Positions 1-7,294 of a DNA stretch of 63,050 nucleotides are shown here, in pieces. The stretch lies in NCBI RefSeq assembly GCF_012911005.2, contig NZ_WTVS01000031.1:1-63050 (forward strand), in the 5' to 3' direction. Made by a program: the position numbers and the translations under genes. Positions within the stretch are counted from its first letter, which is position 1; every line of letters starts with the position of its first letter. The DNA comes from Aromatoleum toluolicum. GTDB taxonomy: Bacteria > Pseudomonadota > Gammaproteobacteria > Burkholderiales > Rhodocyclaceae. The notes under the pieces are model-generated. The model had not been told where the DNA came from and did not search any database. It worked only from the letters and a program-made list of their open reading frames with translations.

Positions 1-505
1 CGTCAACCGCTTCAACCGCCTGCTCAAGCCGGCCAATCAGCGCAACCTGCCGCCGTCGCAGGACGGCATCCACGACCCCGCCAGCGAAGGCACCGCAGCG
101 CTGATGCCGCCGCTGTCCGCCTTTGAGACGCTTCCCCGCAGCAACGCGGGCAACCGTGTCAATTGGGTCAAGGCCCTCGAAGACCGCGCGATCAATCCGC
201 GCTGGGACCGTGTGGATGCAAACGCAGTGCCGGTCGTGATGGATCTGAACATCGTCCGCGAAGTCAAAGGATCGATGCCGGACGTCGTCTACCCGCACAA
301 GCAGCACACCGAGTGGCTTGACTGCTCCAACTGCCACCCCGCAATCTTCATCCCGCAAAAGGGCGCCAACCAGATCAGCATGGCGGCCATCCTTCTCGGG
401 CAGAAGTGCGGCGTGTGCCATGGCAAGGTAGCGTTCCCGGTGTCCGAGTGCCGTCTGTGCCACTCGAAGAAGAAGGACGGCCCGGTCGCCCGCACGGGTC
501 AGTAA
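1..505 (+). CDS. c7-type triheme cytochrome, C-terminal part (5' end outside window)
   Basis: The reading frame is open from base 2 and ends with TAA at 503-505, so the gene starts upstream of the window. Three CxxCH haem-binding motifs are visible (CSNCH near 322, CGVCH near 408, CRLCH near 450), spaced as in c7-type triheme domains, and there is a conserved HTEWLDC segment before haem 1. The product should be a periplasmic electron carrier. It is clearly paralogous to the protein at 44883-45545: both share a VYPH/RFPH stretch, HTEWLDC, the three haems and the VAF segment between haems 2 and 3. It is followed after 42 bases by an exported protein of unknown family and then by a CcmC/CcmD/TlpA-like group that could serve cytochrome assembly. 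Signal peptide and true start cannot be seen. Confidence 0.85.
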   Translation, partial: VNRFNRLLKPANQRNLPPSQDGIHDPASEGTAALMPPLSAFETLPRSNAGNRVNWVKALEDRAINPRWDRVDANAVPVVMDLNIVREVKGSMPDVVYPHKQHTEWLDCSNCHPAIFIPQKGANQISMAAILLGQKCGVCHGKVAFPVSECRLCHSKKKDGPVARTGQ

Positions 506-547
506 GTCGTATTTGCAGTCAACAACATGCATGCCCTGGAGTCCGCA

Positions 548-1480
548 ATGATGAAACCAAACTTCCGTAATGCGATTCCTGGGCATGCTGCGCTTGCACT
601 GGTACTGACGCTCGCCTCCGGCGGCGCGCCGATGGCGCAGACCGAGCCCGTACCGCCGGGCAGCGCTTCGACCCGACTCCAGGCCAACGAGCCCGACCGA
701 GCCCAACTCGAGCGTCGCTTCGAATCGGTTGGCACGCTGATCGAGAAATCCACTGCTGCGCGCCAGATCGAATCCAGCGGTGAGGCCGCCGCCATCGAGA
801 AGCGCCAAGCGGCGAAGGATCAGTACTCGCAAGCGAAGGGCGCCTTCGACGCGGGCGATCTCACAAAGGCTTCCAGCCTGCTCTCGGCGGCGAGCAAGAC
901 GATGTTTGAAGCGGCACGGCTTGCCGCGCCGGAAAGCGTCACCGGAAAGAAAGTCGAAACGGATTACAAGAACAAGCTCGAGAGTGTCCGCGCCCTGCTT
1001 TCCGCGCAGCAGCGAATTGCGTCGGAAAAGGGTAACAAGGAATCGCAGGAAAGCAGCCGCCAAGTCGAGGCCCTCATCGCCGACGCGGAGCGCAAGGCCG
1101 CAGCCGGCCAATATGCGAGCGGCCGGACGATTCTTGAACAGGCATACCTCCTTGCGAAGGCATCGGTCAGCTCGATGCGATCCGGCGACACACTGGTACG
1201 TTCGCTCAACTTCGCATCAAAGGAAGAGGAATACCACTACGAGATCGACCGCAACGAGACGCACAAGATGCTCGTAAAGGTATTGCTCGAGGAAAAGCTG
1301 GCCGGAGCCCCGATGAGCCCGCGCGTCACGGAATTCCTCACGAGCGCCGGATCGCTCCGCGGCGAGGCCGAAGCGGCCGCATCGCGCAAGGACTTCGAGG
1401 CAGGCATCAAGTTGCTCGAACAATCGACCAGCGAACTCGTCAAAGCGATCCGCAGCGCCGGCATCTATATCCCCGGCTAA
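548..1480 (+). CDS. exported helix-rich protein of unknown function, paralogue of the gene at 5538-6413
   Basis: The protein has 310 aa with an N-terminal hydrophobic signal ending near an AxA-type site (APMAQ), so it is probably periplasmic. The rest is charged, alanine- and glutamate-rich and predicted by eye to be almost entirely helical, with coiled-coil-like stretches. I chose the ATG at 548 because GGAG lies 7 bases before it; an ATG at 527 in the same frame would put charged residues before the signal. The C-terminal 100 residues align with the minus-strand protein at 5538-6413: a RSLNF/LSLKF motif, a xEYxYE core, an ExxLEQ repeat, and an ending in which a K/R-A-I/L pair precedes a short hydrophobic G-containing tail. 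I do not recognise the family. The context (cytochromes, Ccm-like genes, a sigma54 regulator) suggests a periplasmic role in the same system. Confidence 0.8.
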   Translation: MMKPNFRNAIPGHAALALVLTLASGGAPMAQTEPVPPGSASTRLQANEPDRAQLERRFESVGTLIEKSTAARQIESSGEAAAIEKRQAAKDQYSQAKGAFDAGDLTKASSLLSAASKTMFEAARLAAPESVTGKKVETDYKNKLESVRALLSAQQRIASEKGNKESQESSRQVEALIADAERKAAAGQYASGRTILEQAYLLAKASVSSMRSGDTLVRSLNFASKEEEYHYEIDRNETHKMLVKVLLEEKLAGAPMSPRVTEFLTSAGSLRGEAEAAASRKDFEAGIKLLEQSTSELVKAIRSAGIYIPG

Positions 1481-1551
1481 GCCTTTCCTTGCCGCGCTCA
1501 AGCATGTTTCCGGAGCCGGCACGCCCCTGATGCGGTCCCGAAAGGGCGGAA

Positions 1552-1567
1552 TTCCTGAAATCAGGAA
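1552..1567. promoter_or_regulatory. palindrome TTCCTGA-AA-TCAGGAA, candidate enhancer (UAS) for a sigma54 promoter
   Basis: A perfect 7-bp inverted repeat lies in the 226-bp gap before the CcmC-like gene, about 115 bases upstream of the start predicted from the -24/-12 element at 1650-1665. That is a usual enhancer distance for a bacterial enhancer-binding protein. A related palindrome, ATTCCCG-CAAT-CGGGAAT, lies at 45753-45770. Binding by the regulator at 8885 is inference. Confidence 0.4.
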
Positions 1568-1649
1568 CGCCGTCCGCCCACCGCCCTGACTCCGCACCTT
1601 GGAACGCAGCAGCTTGCGGGCCTGCACCCGACTTCCCGCGACTGCAGGC

Positions 1650-1665
1650 CGGCATGCCGATTGCT
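1650..1665 (+). promoter_or_regulatory. candidate sigma54 (-24/-12) promoter of the CcmC-like operon
   Basis: GGCATG-N4-TTGCT has the correct spacing (GG, 10 bases, GC). It matches the GGCACG-N4-TTGC consensus at five of six -24 bases and at the whole -12 tetrad. The implied start near 1676 gives a leader of about 30 bases before the ATG at 1707. Confidence 0.5.
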
Positions 1666-1706
1666 AGCTCACTAATACAACCCCGCCAGCGACCACGCAC
1701 GACAAG

Positions 1707-2480
1707 ATGCCCGCACTCAGCAGCACCCTCAACTCGGACGAATCGCCGCCTTTGGCCGCATGGTCGGAAGCGACCCCGCAGCGCGGGTACGTTCATGCGG
1801 GACGGCTATTCCCTTGGTTTGCCTGCGCTGCGGCAGTGCTCTGCTCGATTGGCCTGTTCGTCGGTCTGGCCGTCGCCCAGACGGATCCTCATCAGCACGA
1901 GCATTACCGCATCGCTTTCATACATACCCCATCACTCTGGCTGTCCGTCGCGATCTACTTCGTTACCGCGGGCACGGCGGGCTATGGTCTCTTTCGCCGC
2001 CAGCGCTTCGTCTCGATGATCGCTTCGGCACTCGCTCCGACGGGAGCGCTATTCGCGTTCCTCGCGCTATGGACTGGATCCCTCTGGGGCAAACCGATCT
2101 GGGGTGCGTGGTGGGTATGGGAGGCGCGCCTGACTGCGGAACTGCTGGTGCTCTTCCTCTTTCTCGGCTACGTTGCGTTGCAGGAGGGCATCGATGACAC
2201 ACGCCGCGCCGACCGCGCCAGCGGCCTCCTGGCCTTGGTCGGAGCATTCGGAATGCCCCTGCTCTACTTCGCCGTCTTTCGCTGGAGCGCAATGTACGGC
2301 AACGCGCCGCAAGGCCTTGCGGCGCCGGATAGTCCGGCCATCGCAGCGGGCATACTCCTGATGACCCTGGGACTGCTCGCGTACGCCGTTGCGGCGACGC
2401 TCGCCCGCCTGCGCAATGTGATACTCAAGCGCGAACGCAACAGCGAGTGGGTTGTACAGAACTTCGGGGCGCAACCATGA
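1707..2480 (+). CDS. divergent CcmC-like haem-handling membrane protein
   Basis: This 257-aa polytopic protein (about six membrane segments) belongs to the CcmC/HemeHandling (WWD) family, paralogous to the standard CcmC at 19001-19777. The WWD segment reads WGAWWVWEARLT, with Glu where the local CcmC has Asp (WVWDARLT). The first conserved periplasmic His is kept (FIHTPS). The second, found as WWNTLHQG in the local CcmC, is missing: the aligned stretch is FRWSAMYGNAPQG. In E. coli CcmC both histidines ligate haem, so haem binding here must differ or be lost. The N-terminus is about 30 residues longer and polar. It ends in an ATGA overlap with a CcmD-like gene, and a TlpA-type thioredoxin follows. 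An accessory role in cytochrome c maturation for the neighbouring cytochromes is inferred. Confidence 0.85.
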   Translation: MPALSSTLNSDESPPLAAWSEATPQRGYVHAGRLFPWFACAAAVLCSIGLFVGLAVAQTDPHQHEHYRIAFIHTPSLWLSVAIYFVTAGTAGYGLFRRQRFVSMIASALAPTGALFAFLALWTGSLWGKPIWGAWWVWEARLTAELLVLFLFLGYVALQEGIDDTRRADRASGLLALVGAFGMPLLYFAVFRWSAMYGNAPQGLAAPDSPAIAAGILLMTLGLLAYAVAATLARLRNVILKRERNSEWVVQNFGAQP

Positions 2481-2683
2481 ACTGGGGCAGCTGGAGCGAA
2501 TTCTGGGCGATGGGCGGCGACGGCCTGTACGTCTGGAGCGCCTATCTTGTCGCGGTCGTTGTCATCTTCACGGAAATTGCAGTCATCGCATTGACGCGTC
2601 GTTCCATCCTTGAGCATCTTGGCCGTTATGCCAAAATTGCGAGAAAGGAAAGGAAACCACGCAATGAGGACTCGAGATTCTGA
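2477..2683 (+). CDS. CcmD-like small membrane protein
   Basis: This 68-aa protein starts at the ATG inside the ATGA overlap with the CcmC-like gene. It has the CcmD signature: an N-terminal W-x-S-W-x-x-FWxMGG stretch, then V-W-x-AY entering one membrane helix, then a basic cytoplasmic tail. The local standard CcmD (18789-19001) starts with almost the same MxWxSWSxFWxMGG pattern. CcmD normally stabilises the CcmABC complex and releases haem-loaded CcmE, but no second CcmE lies nearby. Its pairing with the divergent CcmC suggests the two were duplicated together. Confidence 0.8.
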   Translation: MNWGSWSEFWAMGGDGLYVWSAYLVAVVVIFTEIAVIALTRRSILEHLGRYAKIARKERKPRNEDSRF

Positions 2684-3254
2684 TCAAGCATCGCCGCCCG
2701 CCAACACCGCTGCGACGGCACGGCAAGCACTCTTTCGCTGCATCTTCGCTGCCCTTGCAGGCATTGCGCTTCTGATTCAGCCTGCGGCACCTGGATGGGC
2801 CGGGGAAACGCCGACCTCCATGCCGGCGCTGCAACTCACCGGCCTCGAAGGTGGAACCATTAGCAGTCAGGATTGGCTGAAAGGCCGTCCAGCCGTGGTT
2901 AACCTGTGGGCGACCTGGTGCGCGCCCTGCCGCACCGAAATGCCCTCGCTGCAGCGACTCGAAGCCCTTCTCGCCCCCGATGGCATTCGTGTTCTCGCGC
3001 TGTCCGTCGATAGCGACCACAACCTCGTGCGCGAGTTTATCCTCAAGTACGGCATCACCCTGCCGGTGAGCATTGCGAATTCACCGAGCCAGGCGATGGC
3101 CGCAGTGGGGGCTGTTGCGCTCCCCCAGACCCTGTACGTCGGGGCAGACGGCCGCATCCTGGGTAGTCACCTCGGACAGCGGGACTGGGCCGATCCGATG
3201 ACTGTGCGCGACGTGCGCAGCCGCTTCGCCGTGAAGACGCCAACCAAACCCTAG
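2664..3254 (+). CDS. TlpA/ResA-type periplasmic thioredoxin
   Basis: The protein has 196 aa, with a cytoplasmic polar start, one N-terminal hydrophobic segment (about residues 22-42, ending in WAGE) and a thioredoxin fold with the active site WATWCAPCRTEMPSL. The ATG at 2664 is preceded by an AGGAAAGGAAA purine tract and overlaps the end of the CcmD-like gene by 20 bases; ATGs at 2610 and 2628 lack such a site. The family reduces cysteine pairs outside the cytoplasm, typically CxxCH apocytochrome thiols (CcmG/ResA) or copper-binding thiols. Its place directly after a CcmC/CcmD-like pair favours apocytochrome reduction. It is one of three such proteins in the window (also CcmG at 15771 and the protein at 47517). 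The multicopper oxidase converges on it from 3286. Confidence 0.85.
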   Translation: MRTRDSDQASPPANTAATARQALFRCIFAALAGIALLIQPAAPGWAGETPTSMPALQLTGLEGGTISSQDWLKGRPAVVNLWATWCAPCRTEMPSLQRLEALLAPDGIRVLALSVDSDHNLVREFILKYGITLPVSIANSPSQAMAAVGAVALPQTLYVGADGRILGSHLGQRDWADPMTVRDVRSRFAVKTPTKP

Positions 3255-3285
3255 CCCGCGCACTCTGCCGACCACCACGCGTGCA

Positions 3286-4719
3286 TTACGCGACCCGGAT
3301 CGTCCCCATCATGCCGCCTGCGGCATGATCGAGAATGTGGCAGTGGTACATCCAGTCGCCCGGATTGTCAGCGACAAACGCGACGTCGAGCGTCTGGCGC
3401 GGCCCCATGATGACCGTATCGCGCCAGACCGGCCGGGCTTCCTTGTGACCGTCGACGGCCACGACGCGGAAAAAATGACCGTGCAGGTGCATGGGGTGAA
3501 CGAAGTCGGTCTCGTTGATCATGCGCAGAACAACGTGCTCGCCCCGCTGCAGATGCAGAAACGGCTCGTGCATCAGCGCGTGTTCATGCTGGGCCGTGTA
3601 ATTCATCGTCCACGCCAGTCCATGCCGCTCCATCAGCTCATGGGTGCGGACCGGCTTGCCATCGACGATACCCATCGTCGGGACGCCCCGCATCCCGCCC
3701 TGGAACATGATGTAGTGCTCGGTCGCCTTCGCGAGGTCGGGTTCCGGCAAGCGATTGGGCGCCAGCCGCATCGGGGCGCCCAGCGGCTGGCGGCGCAAGG
3801 GGCGCGCATCGCCATAGACCAGCGACGCGATCGGCCCCGCGCTGCGGCGGTGGGTATCGTTCATGAGGAAGCGGCTACCGGGGGCCTGCATGCAATCGAC
3901 CACCAGATCTGCCCGCATTCCCGGTCCGAGGACCAGACGCTCGACCGCATGCGGCTCGACCGCCTGCCCGTCATAGGCGATCACGTTCATTGCGTGACCG
4001 TGCAATTCGAGCTGGAAGATCCGGGCCGCTGCCGCATTGATCAGCCGCAGGCGAATGCGCTCGCCGCTTCTGACTTCGAGCACATTTCCAGCTCCGGCCG
4101 CCCTGCCATTGAGCAGAACCTCGTTGCCGACCCTCCCATCGTTTGCGATATCCAGGACGCGGCCGAAATCCTCGATCTGCAGACCATCGTCGCCGATCCG
4201 CACGTCCGACAGCAGCCAGACGAGTTCGCGATCGACCTCGATCGGCCGCTCCTCCTCGACGATCAACGCGCCGTAGAGTCCGCGCGGCACCTGTTCAAAG
4301 CTTGACTGATGCGGGTGGTACCAGAAGGTGCCTGAATCCGGGAGCGCGAACTCGTAGACGAATTCCTCGCCCGGCTTCACCGGATTTTGCGTGACATAGG
4401 GAACACCATCCATGGCGTTCGGGACGCGGATTCCATGCCAGTGCACTGCGGATTCGGCCTCCAGCGCGTTCTGGAAGGTCAGGCGCACCGTCTCGCCCTT
4501 GCGATACCGCAGCAGTGGCCCGGGCACGCTTCCGTTGAAGCCCCAGAAATTCGTCCGCGGCGCACCCGCGCGGATCGGCTGATCCACCGGCACGGCACGC
4601 AACATCGCGGTTCGCTGAGCGGCAGCCATGCCACGCCGTGGCGCAAGTGCGATTACGCCGAGCGACGATGCGGCGGCTTTGATGAATTGGCGGCGCGAAA
4701 TACCCATCGAGTCCCCCAC
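3286..4719 (-). CDS. Tat-exported multicopper oxidase
   Basis: The protein has 477 aa with a twin-arginine leader (SRRQFIKAAASSLG), so it is exported folded. All four copper motifs are visible: HWHG, WYHPHQ, HPMHLHGHFF and HCHILDHAAGGMM. Together they supply the T1 copper ligands (Cys, two His, Met) and the trinuclear centre. The length and three-cupredoxin layout fit laccase/CueO/CumA-like oxidases. I see no methionine-rich insert like that of CueO, so cuprous oxidase activity is not indicated. The substrate is unknown. A second in-frame ATG at 4707 (MGISRRQF) is possible and closer to typical Tat starts. It is the last gene of a four-gene minus-strand unit starting at 7035, 23 bases after the PilJ-type protein. 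Confidence 0.9.
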   Translation of the reverse strand: MGDSMGISRRQFIKAAASSLGVIALAPRRGMAAAQRTAMLRAVPVDQPIRAGAPRTNFWGFNGSVPGPLLRYRKGETVRLTFQNALEAESAVHWHGIRVPNAMDGVPYVTQNPVKPGEEFVYEFALPDSGTFWYHPHQSSFEQVPRGLYGALIVEEERPIEVDRELVWLLSDVRIGDDGLQIEDFGRVLDIANDGRVGNEVLLNGRAAGAGNVLEVRSGERIRLRLINAAAARIFQLELHGHAMNVIAYDGQAVEPHAVERLVLGPGMRADLVVDCMQAPGSRFLMNDTHRRSAGPIASLVYGDARPLRRQPLGAPMRLAPNRLPEPDLAKATEHYIMFQGGMRGVPTMGIVDGKPVRTHELMERHGLAWTMNYTAQHEHALMHEPFLHLQRGEHVVLRMINETDFVHPMHLHGHFFRVVAVDGHKEARPVWRDTVIMGPRQTLDVAFVADNPGDWMYHCHILDHAAGGMMGTIRVA

Positions 4720-4742
4720 GGACGAAATTGATCAGGTGCGGG

Positions 4743-5522
4743 TCAGCGCGATTCCGTGTGCTCGTACAGGCGAACGAGACGATCCGTCGCCGCGAGTATG
4801 GAGTCTGCCGCCTCCGCAACAACCAGCCGATAGGAGCCGGCCCCCTCCACCGACAGGGCGGTGCGCAGCCACTCCCATTGCAGGGCGATTTCCGAGAGTT
4901 CGGCACGCATGTCCGCGGTATTGTCCGGCAGCGCAGCGAGAGTGGTCAGGCCGCGCGCGAACTCGTCGGCGGCAGAATCCATCTCGCGGCGGCTTGCCGC
5001 CGTATCCGCTCCCCACGAGTACAGCATGTAGGCCTTCACGACACGTTGCGAGAGCATGCGCAGGCGTCCCGCCTGATTGACCCTGCGCGCCCCTGCGCTG
5101 TCGGACGCCGCTTCCAGGGTACGGACAAGCTGGTCCGCGCTCTCAAGGACATCAAGGCTGCGCCGGGATGCGAGCAGCGCGCGCGTCCTGTCGGCGGGAT
5201 CGACGACCGCGGCACGCAGCGCCGACCAGTCCCGTCTCACGCGCTCTATCGACGACGCAGTCGGCGGGACGACGGCCGCAAGCGACTGCATGCGCTCCAG
5301 ATTGCGCTCAAAGCGCGTGATCGAATCCTGCAGCTGCTCCAGCGCAACGGCGGGCACGACTTCGAGGCCCAGCTGCACGTAGGACTTGGCCAGGCGTTGC
5401 GACAGCATCCGGAGCTCGCCGGCGGCGTTGATGTCGCCCGAGGATACAACCGACTGCCCAGCGGCGTGCGCGGCCCCAAATGTCATCAACGCCCAGAGGA
5501 GAACGAACAGTTTCCGCATCAT
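4743..5522 (-). CDS. periplasmic protein with two PilJ-type (type IV pili transducer N-terminal) domains
   Basis: The 259-aa protein starts with a cleavable signal (MRKLFVLLWALMTFGAAHAAG). Two copies of a helical hairpin follow, each beginning with an LRMLSQR motif: ELRMLSQRLAKSY near residue 30 and GRLRMLSQRVVKAY near residue 150. This matches the PilJ/NarX-type ligand-sensing domain that carries the P-box-like helix. No transmembrane helix follows, and there is no kinase or methyl-accepting domain, so it is a free periplasmic sensor-like protein. NarX in this window (28230) has the same fold with the motif AVNVAGSLR. It may bind an anion or small ligand and pass this to the kinase at 7295, but that is inference. 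It lies 15 bases after the helical protein gene and 23 bases before the oxidase gene. Confidence 0.75.
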   Translation of the reverse strand: MMRKLFVLLWALMTFGAAHAAGQSVVSSGDINAAGELRMLSQRLAKSYVQLGLEVVPAVALEQLQDSITRFERNLERMQSLAAVVPPTASSIERVRRDWSALRAAVVDPADRTRALLASRRSLDVLESADQLVRTLEAASDSAGARRVNQAGRLRMLSQRVVKAYMLYSWGADTAASRREMDSAADEFARGLTTLAALPDNTADMRAELSEIALQWEWLRTALSVEGAGSYRLVVAEAADSILAATDRLVRLYEHTESR

Positions 5523-5537
5523 TCAGCGCTCCTCGCG

Positions 5538-6413
5538 TCAGAACACCGGTACGCCCATCGATTGCAAGGCTCGAATCAACTGGGCGGAGGCCTGCTCCAT
5601 GAGCTTGACCGCTTCCGCGTGCTGACCTGCCTTCGCCTGTTCGTCGGCCTGTGCGCCGAGCCTGCGCCCTTCCTCGACAAAGCCATCGACCAGACGCCGC
5701 TTGTCGCCGGCGGCCCGCCCCTCGGCAACCATCATGTCGACCATGATCTCGTTGCTTGCGAAGCGCTTTTTCTCGTATGCATACTCATCGGCAGGCGTGT
5801 CGAACTTCAGCGACAGCAAGACCTCCTGGCCCGCCCGCAGGCGCGACAACTCCTCGACGGCAAGCTTGTAGGCTTCGGCCATCTTCTTCCCGGCCTCGCC
5901 GACGCGCCCCGCTTCGGCGAGTTTCTTCGACTCGGTCGTCAGGCCATCGACGCGCCCGAGCAATGCCTTGGCGGCAGCTCCTTTCTGGGCGTCCTTGGAC
6001 AGCTCCTCGATCGAGCTACGGTACATCCCGACCTGGTCGCCGAGATCCTGCAGGTTCTTGCGCTGCGCGCTCTCGGGCAAGGCGCCTTCGCCCGGTGACA
6101 TCCGGCGCGAGGCGCTCGACACGGATCGCAAGGCCTCGTCCGCCAGCTTGGCGGCGTCGTCGAAGCGGGTGTCGGCCAGCGCCTTGCGCGCCTCGTCGAT
6201 CGCGCGCTTCCCCTGTTCGATGAGCCCCCGGGAGTCCGCTTCGCGCCCTTCCGCCGCGCCTTTCGCCGCCGGAGAGTTGATCAGCGTCTCGACCAGGCGG
6301 ATCTTCTGCTCGACCAGCCGCCTCTTCTGATCGCTGCCGTCAGCCGGCGCCTGCGCCCCCACCGTCACGGCAAACACTGCGGCAACGACACCCGTCATCC
6401 AGCGCAATCTCAT
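5538..6413 (-). CDS. exported helix-rich protein of unknown function, paralogue of the gene at 548-1480
   Basis: The protein has 291 aa with a short signal (MRLRWMTGVVAAVFAVTVGAQA). GGAGAGG lies 6 bases before the chosen ATG at 6413; the open frame extends further upstream but without a signal or ribosome site. After the signal it is nearly all helix, with repeated E-x-x-K/R patterns. It aligns with the 310-aa protein at 548: LLSLKFDTPADEYAYE matches the RSLNFASKEEEYHYE block, and both end in a conserved L-I/V-K/R-A-x-x-S motif. The family is unknown to me. Two copies in two operons of one locus suggest partner or exchangeable subunits, perhaps scaffolds for the cytochromes or the oxidase. 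Confidence 0.8.
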   Translation of the reverse strand: MRLRWMTGVVAAVFAVTVGAQAPADGSDQKRRLVEQKIRLVETLINSPAAKGAAEGREADSRGLIEQGKRAIDEARKALADTRFDDAAKLADEALRSVSSASRRMSPGEGALPESAQRKNLQDLGDQVGMYRSSIEELSKDAQKGAAAKALLGRVDGLTTESKKLAEAGRVGEAGKKMAEAYKLAVEELSRLRAGQEVLLSLKFDTPADEYAYEKKRFASNEIMVDMMVAEGRAAGDKRRLVDGFVEEGRRLGAQADEQAKAGQHAEAVKLMEQASAQLIRALQSMGVPVF

Positions 6414-6507
6414 CGACCTCTCCGGTTCATGTGCGATGAAATCAATCGAAACCTTGCTCCACCTAGAACCGAAGCCCCCGGGATGTTCGCCGCCTGGAGC
6501 ACCCAGC

Positions 6508-7035
6508 TCAGTGCCCCGCCCCCTTTGATCCGCCGAGGAAAGATCGCGCACCGGCGTGACCATGATCGGCTGCCGAGCGGATCCAGCGCATCGCCTCCTC
6601 CTGATCCTGAACCACGCCCTTGCCCGCGAGGAACAGCAGCCCCAGACCGTACTCCGCGTCGGCATGCCCCTTGCGTGCAGCTTCGAAGTACCAGCGCGCA
6701 GCCTCCTGGTCAGGATCTTGCACGGACTTGGGGAGTCTGTCACCGAACACGTACATGTTGCCGATGAAGTACATTGCATCGAGATTGCCCTGGTCCGCGC
6801 TGCGCCGGGCCCACAGCAGCGCCTTGTCCTCGTCCTCCGGCACACCGCGTCCGTAGAAGTACATGACGGCGAGCCTTTCCTGGGCTACGGCATTCCCGCC
6901 CTCGGCAAGCGGCGCGAGCTGTCCGGCGGCAACCTCGAACTGGCCGCCATCGTACTGGCGAAGAGCATCGTCGATGGGGGCGGCATGCACGGCTCCGGCC
7001 AGCAAAAACATGCAAAAGGAAAGACGACGCAACAT
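6508..7035 (-). CDS. exported Sel1-repeat protein
   Basis: The 175-aa protein begins with a signal peptide (MLRRLSFCMFLLAGAVHAA). About four Sel1/TPR-like repeats follow, recognisable by A-x-x-x-L-A/G-x-M/L-Y-x-x-G-x-G-V signatures (MYFYGRGVPED, MYFIGNMYVFG, GLLFLAGKGVVQD). GGGAGAAGG precedes the ATG at 7035 by about 8 bases. Sel1 proteins are usually protein-protein adaptors. It opens the four-gene minus-strand unit and is preceded by a candidate sigma54 promoter at 7115-7130. A second exported Sel1 protein lies at 10311 in the facing unit. Confidence 0.85.
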   Translation of the reverse strand: MLRRLSFCMFLLAGAVHAAPIDDALRQYDGGQFEVAAGQLAPLAEGGNAVAQERLAVMYFYGRGVPEDEDKALLWARRSADQGNLDAMYFIGNMYVFGDRLPKSVQDPDQEAARWYFEAARKGHADAEYGLGLLFLAGKGVVQDQEEAMRWIRSAADHGHAGARSFLGGSKGAGH

Positions 7036-7114
7036 GAAAAACCTTCTCCCTATCAAGTCAGTTCTGTTTCCGGGAGCCGCCACGGCATGGTCCCGGCGCA
7101 TTTGCGAACCCGCA

Positions 7115-7130
7115 CGCAATAACCGTACCG
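7115..7130 (-). promoter_or_regulatory. candidate sigma54 promoter of the Sel1/multicopper-oxidase operon
   Basis: Read on the minus strand it is GGTACG-GTTA-TTGC, with GG and GC exactly 10 bases apart. It matches five of six -24 bases and the full TTGC. The predicted start near 7104 leaves a leader of about 70 bases. The adjacent divergent operon encodes a sigma54 activator. Confidence 0.5.
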
Positions 7131-7190
7131 TCCCGGGCCATTGCGAACGTATCATCGATCCTGCGCTCTTATTTTTCGCTTCTCCCGCGT

Positions 7191-7216
7191 GGCGCGATCG
7201 TGCGGGCAATCGCGCC
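7191..7216. promoter_or_regulatory. inverted repeat GGCGCGAT-N10-ATCGCGCC between divergent operons
   Basis: Perfect 8-bp arms are separated by 10 bases. The centre is about 100 bases upstream of the predicted start of the minus-strand sigma54 promoter and about 90 bases before the kinase gene. It could be an enhancer or an autoregulatory operator; no binding family is recognised. Confidence 0.35.
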
Positions 7217-7294
7217 ATCTGAGAAAATGCATGAGTGCGCGTCTAGTGTAGCCCGACAGTTCCGACGGAAGCGGTACGCGCCCAGAGAAATGAG

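Noticed and set aside
7260-7270. TTCCG-A-CGGAA as another copy of the shared palindrome
   Set aside because: The arms resemble it but the spacing is too short (1 base rather than 4).
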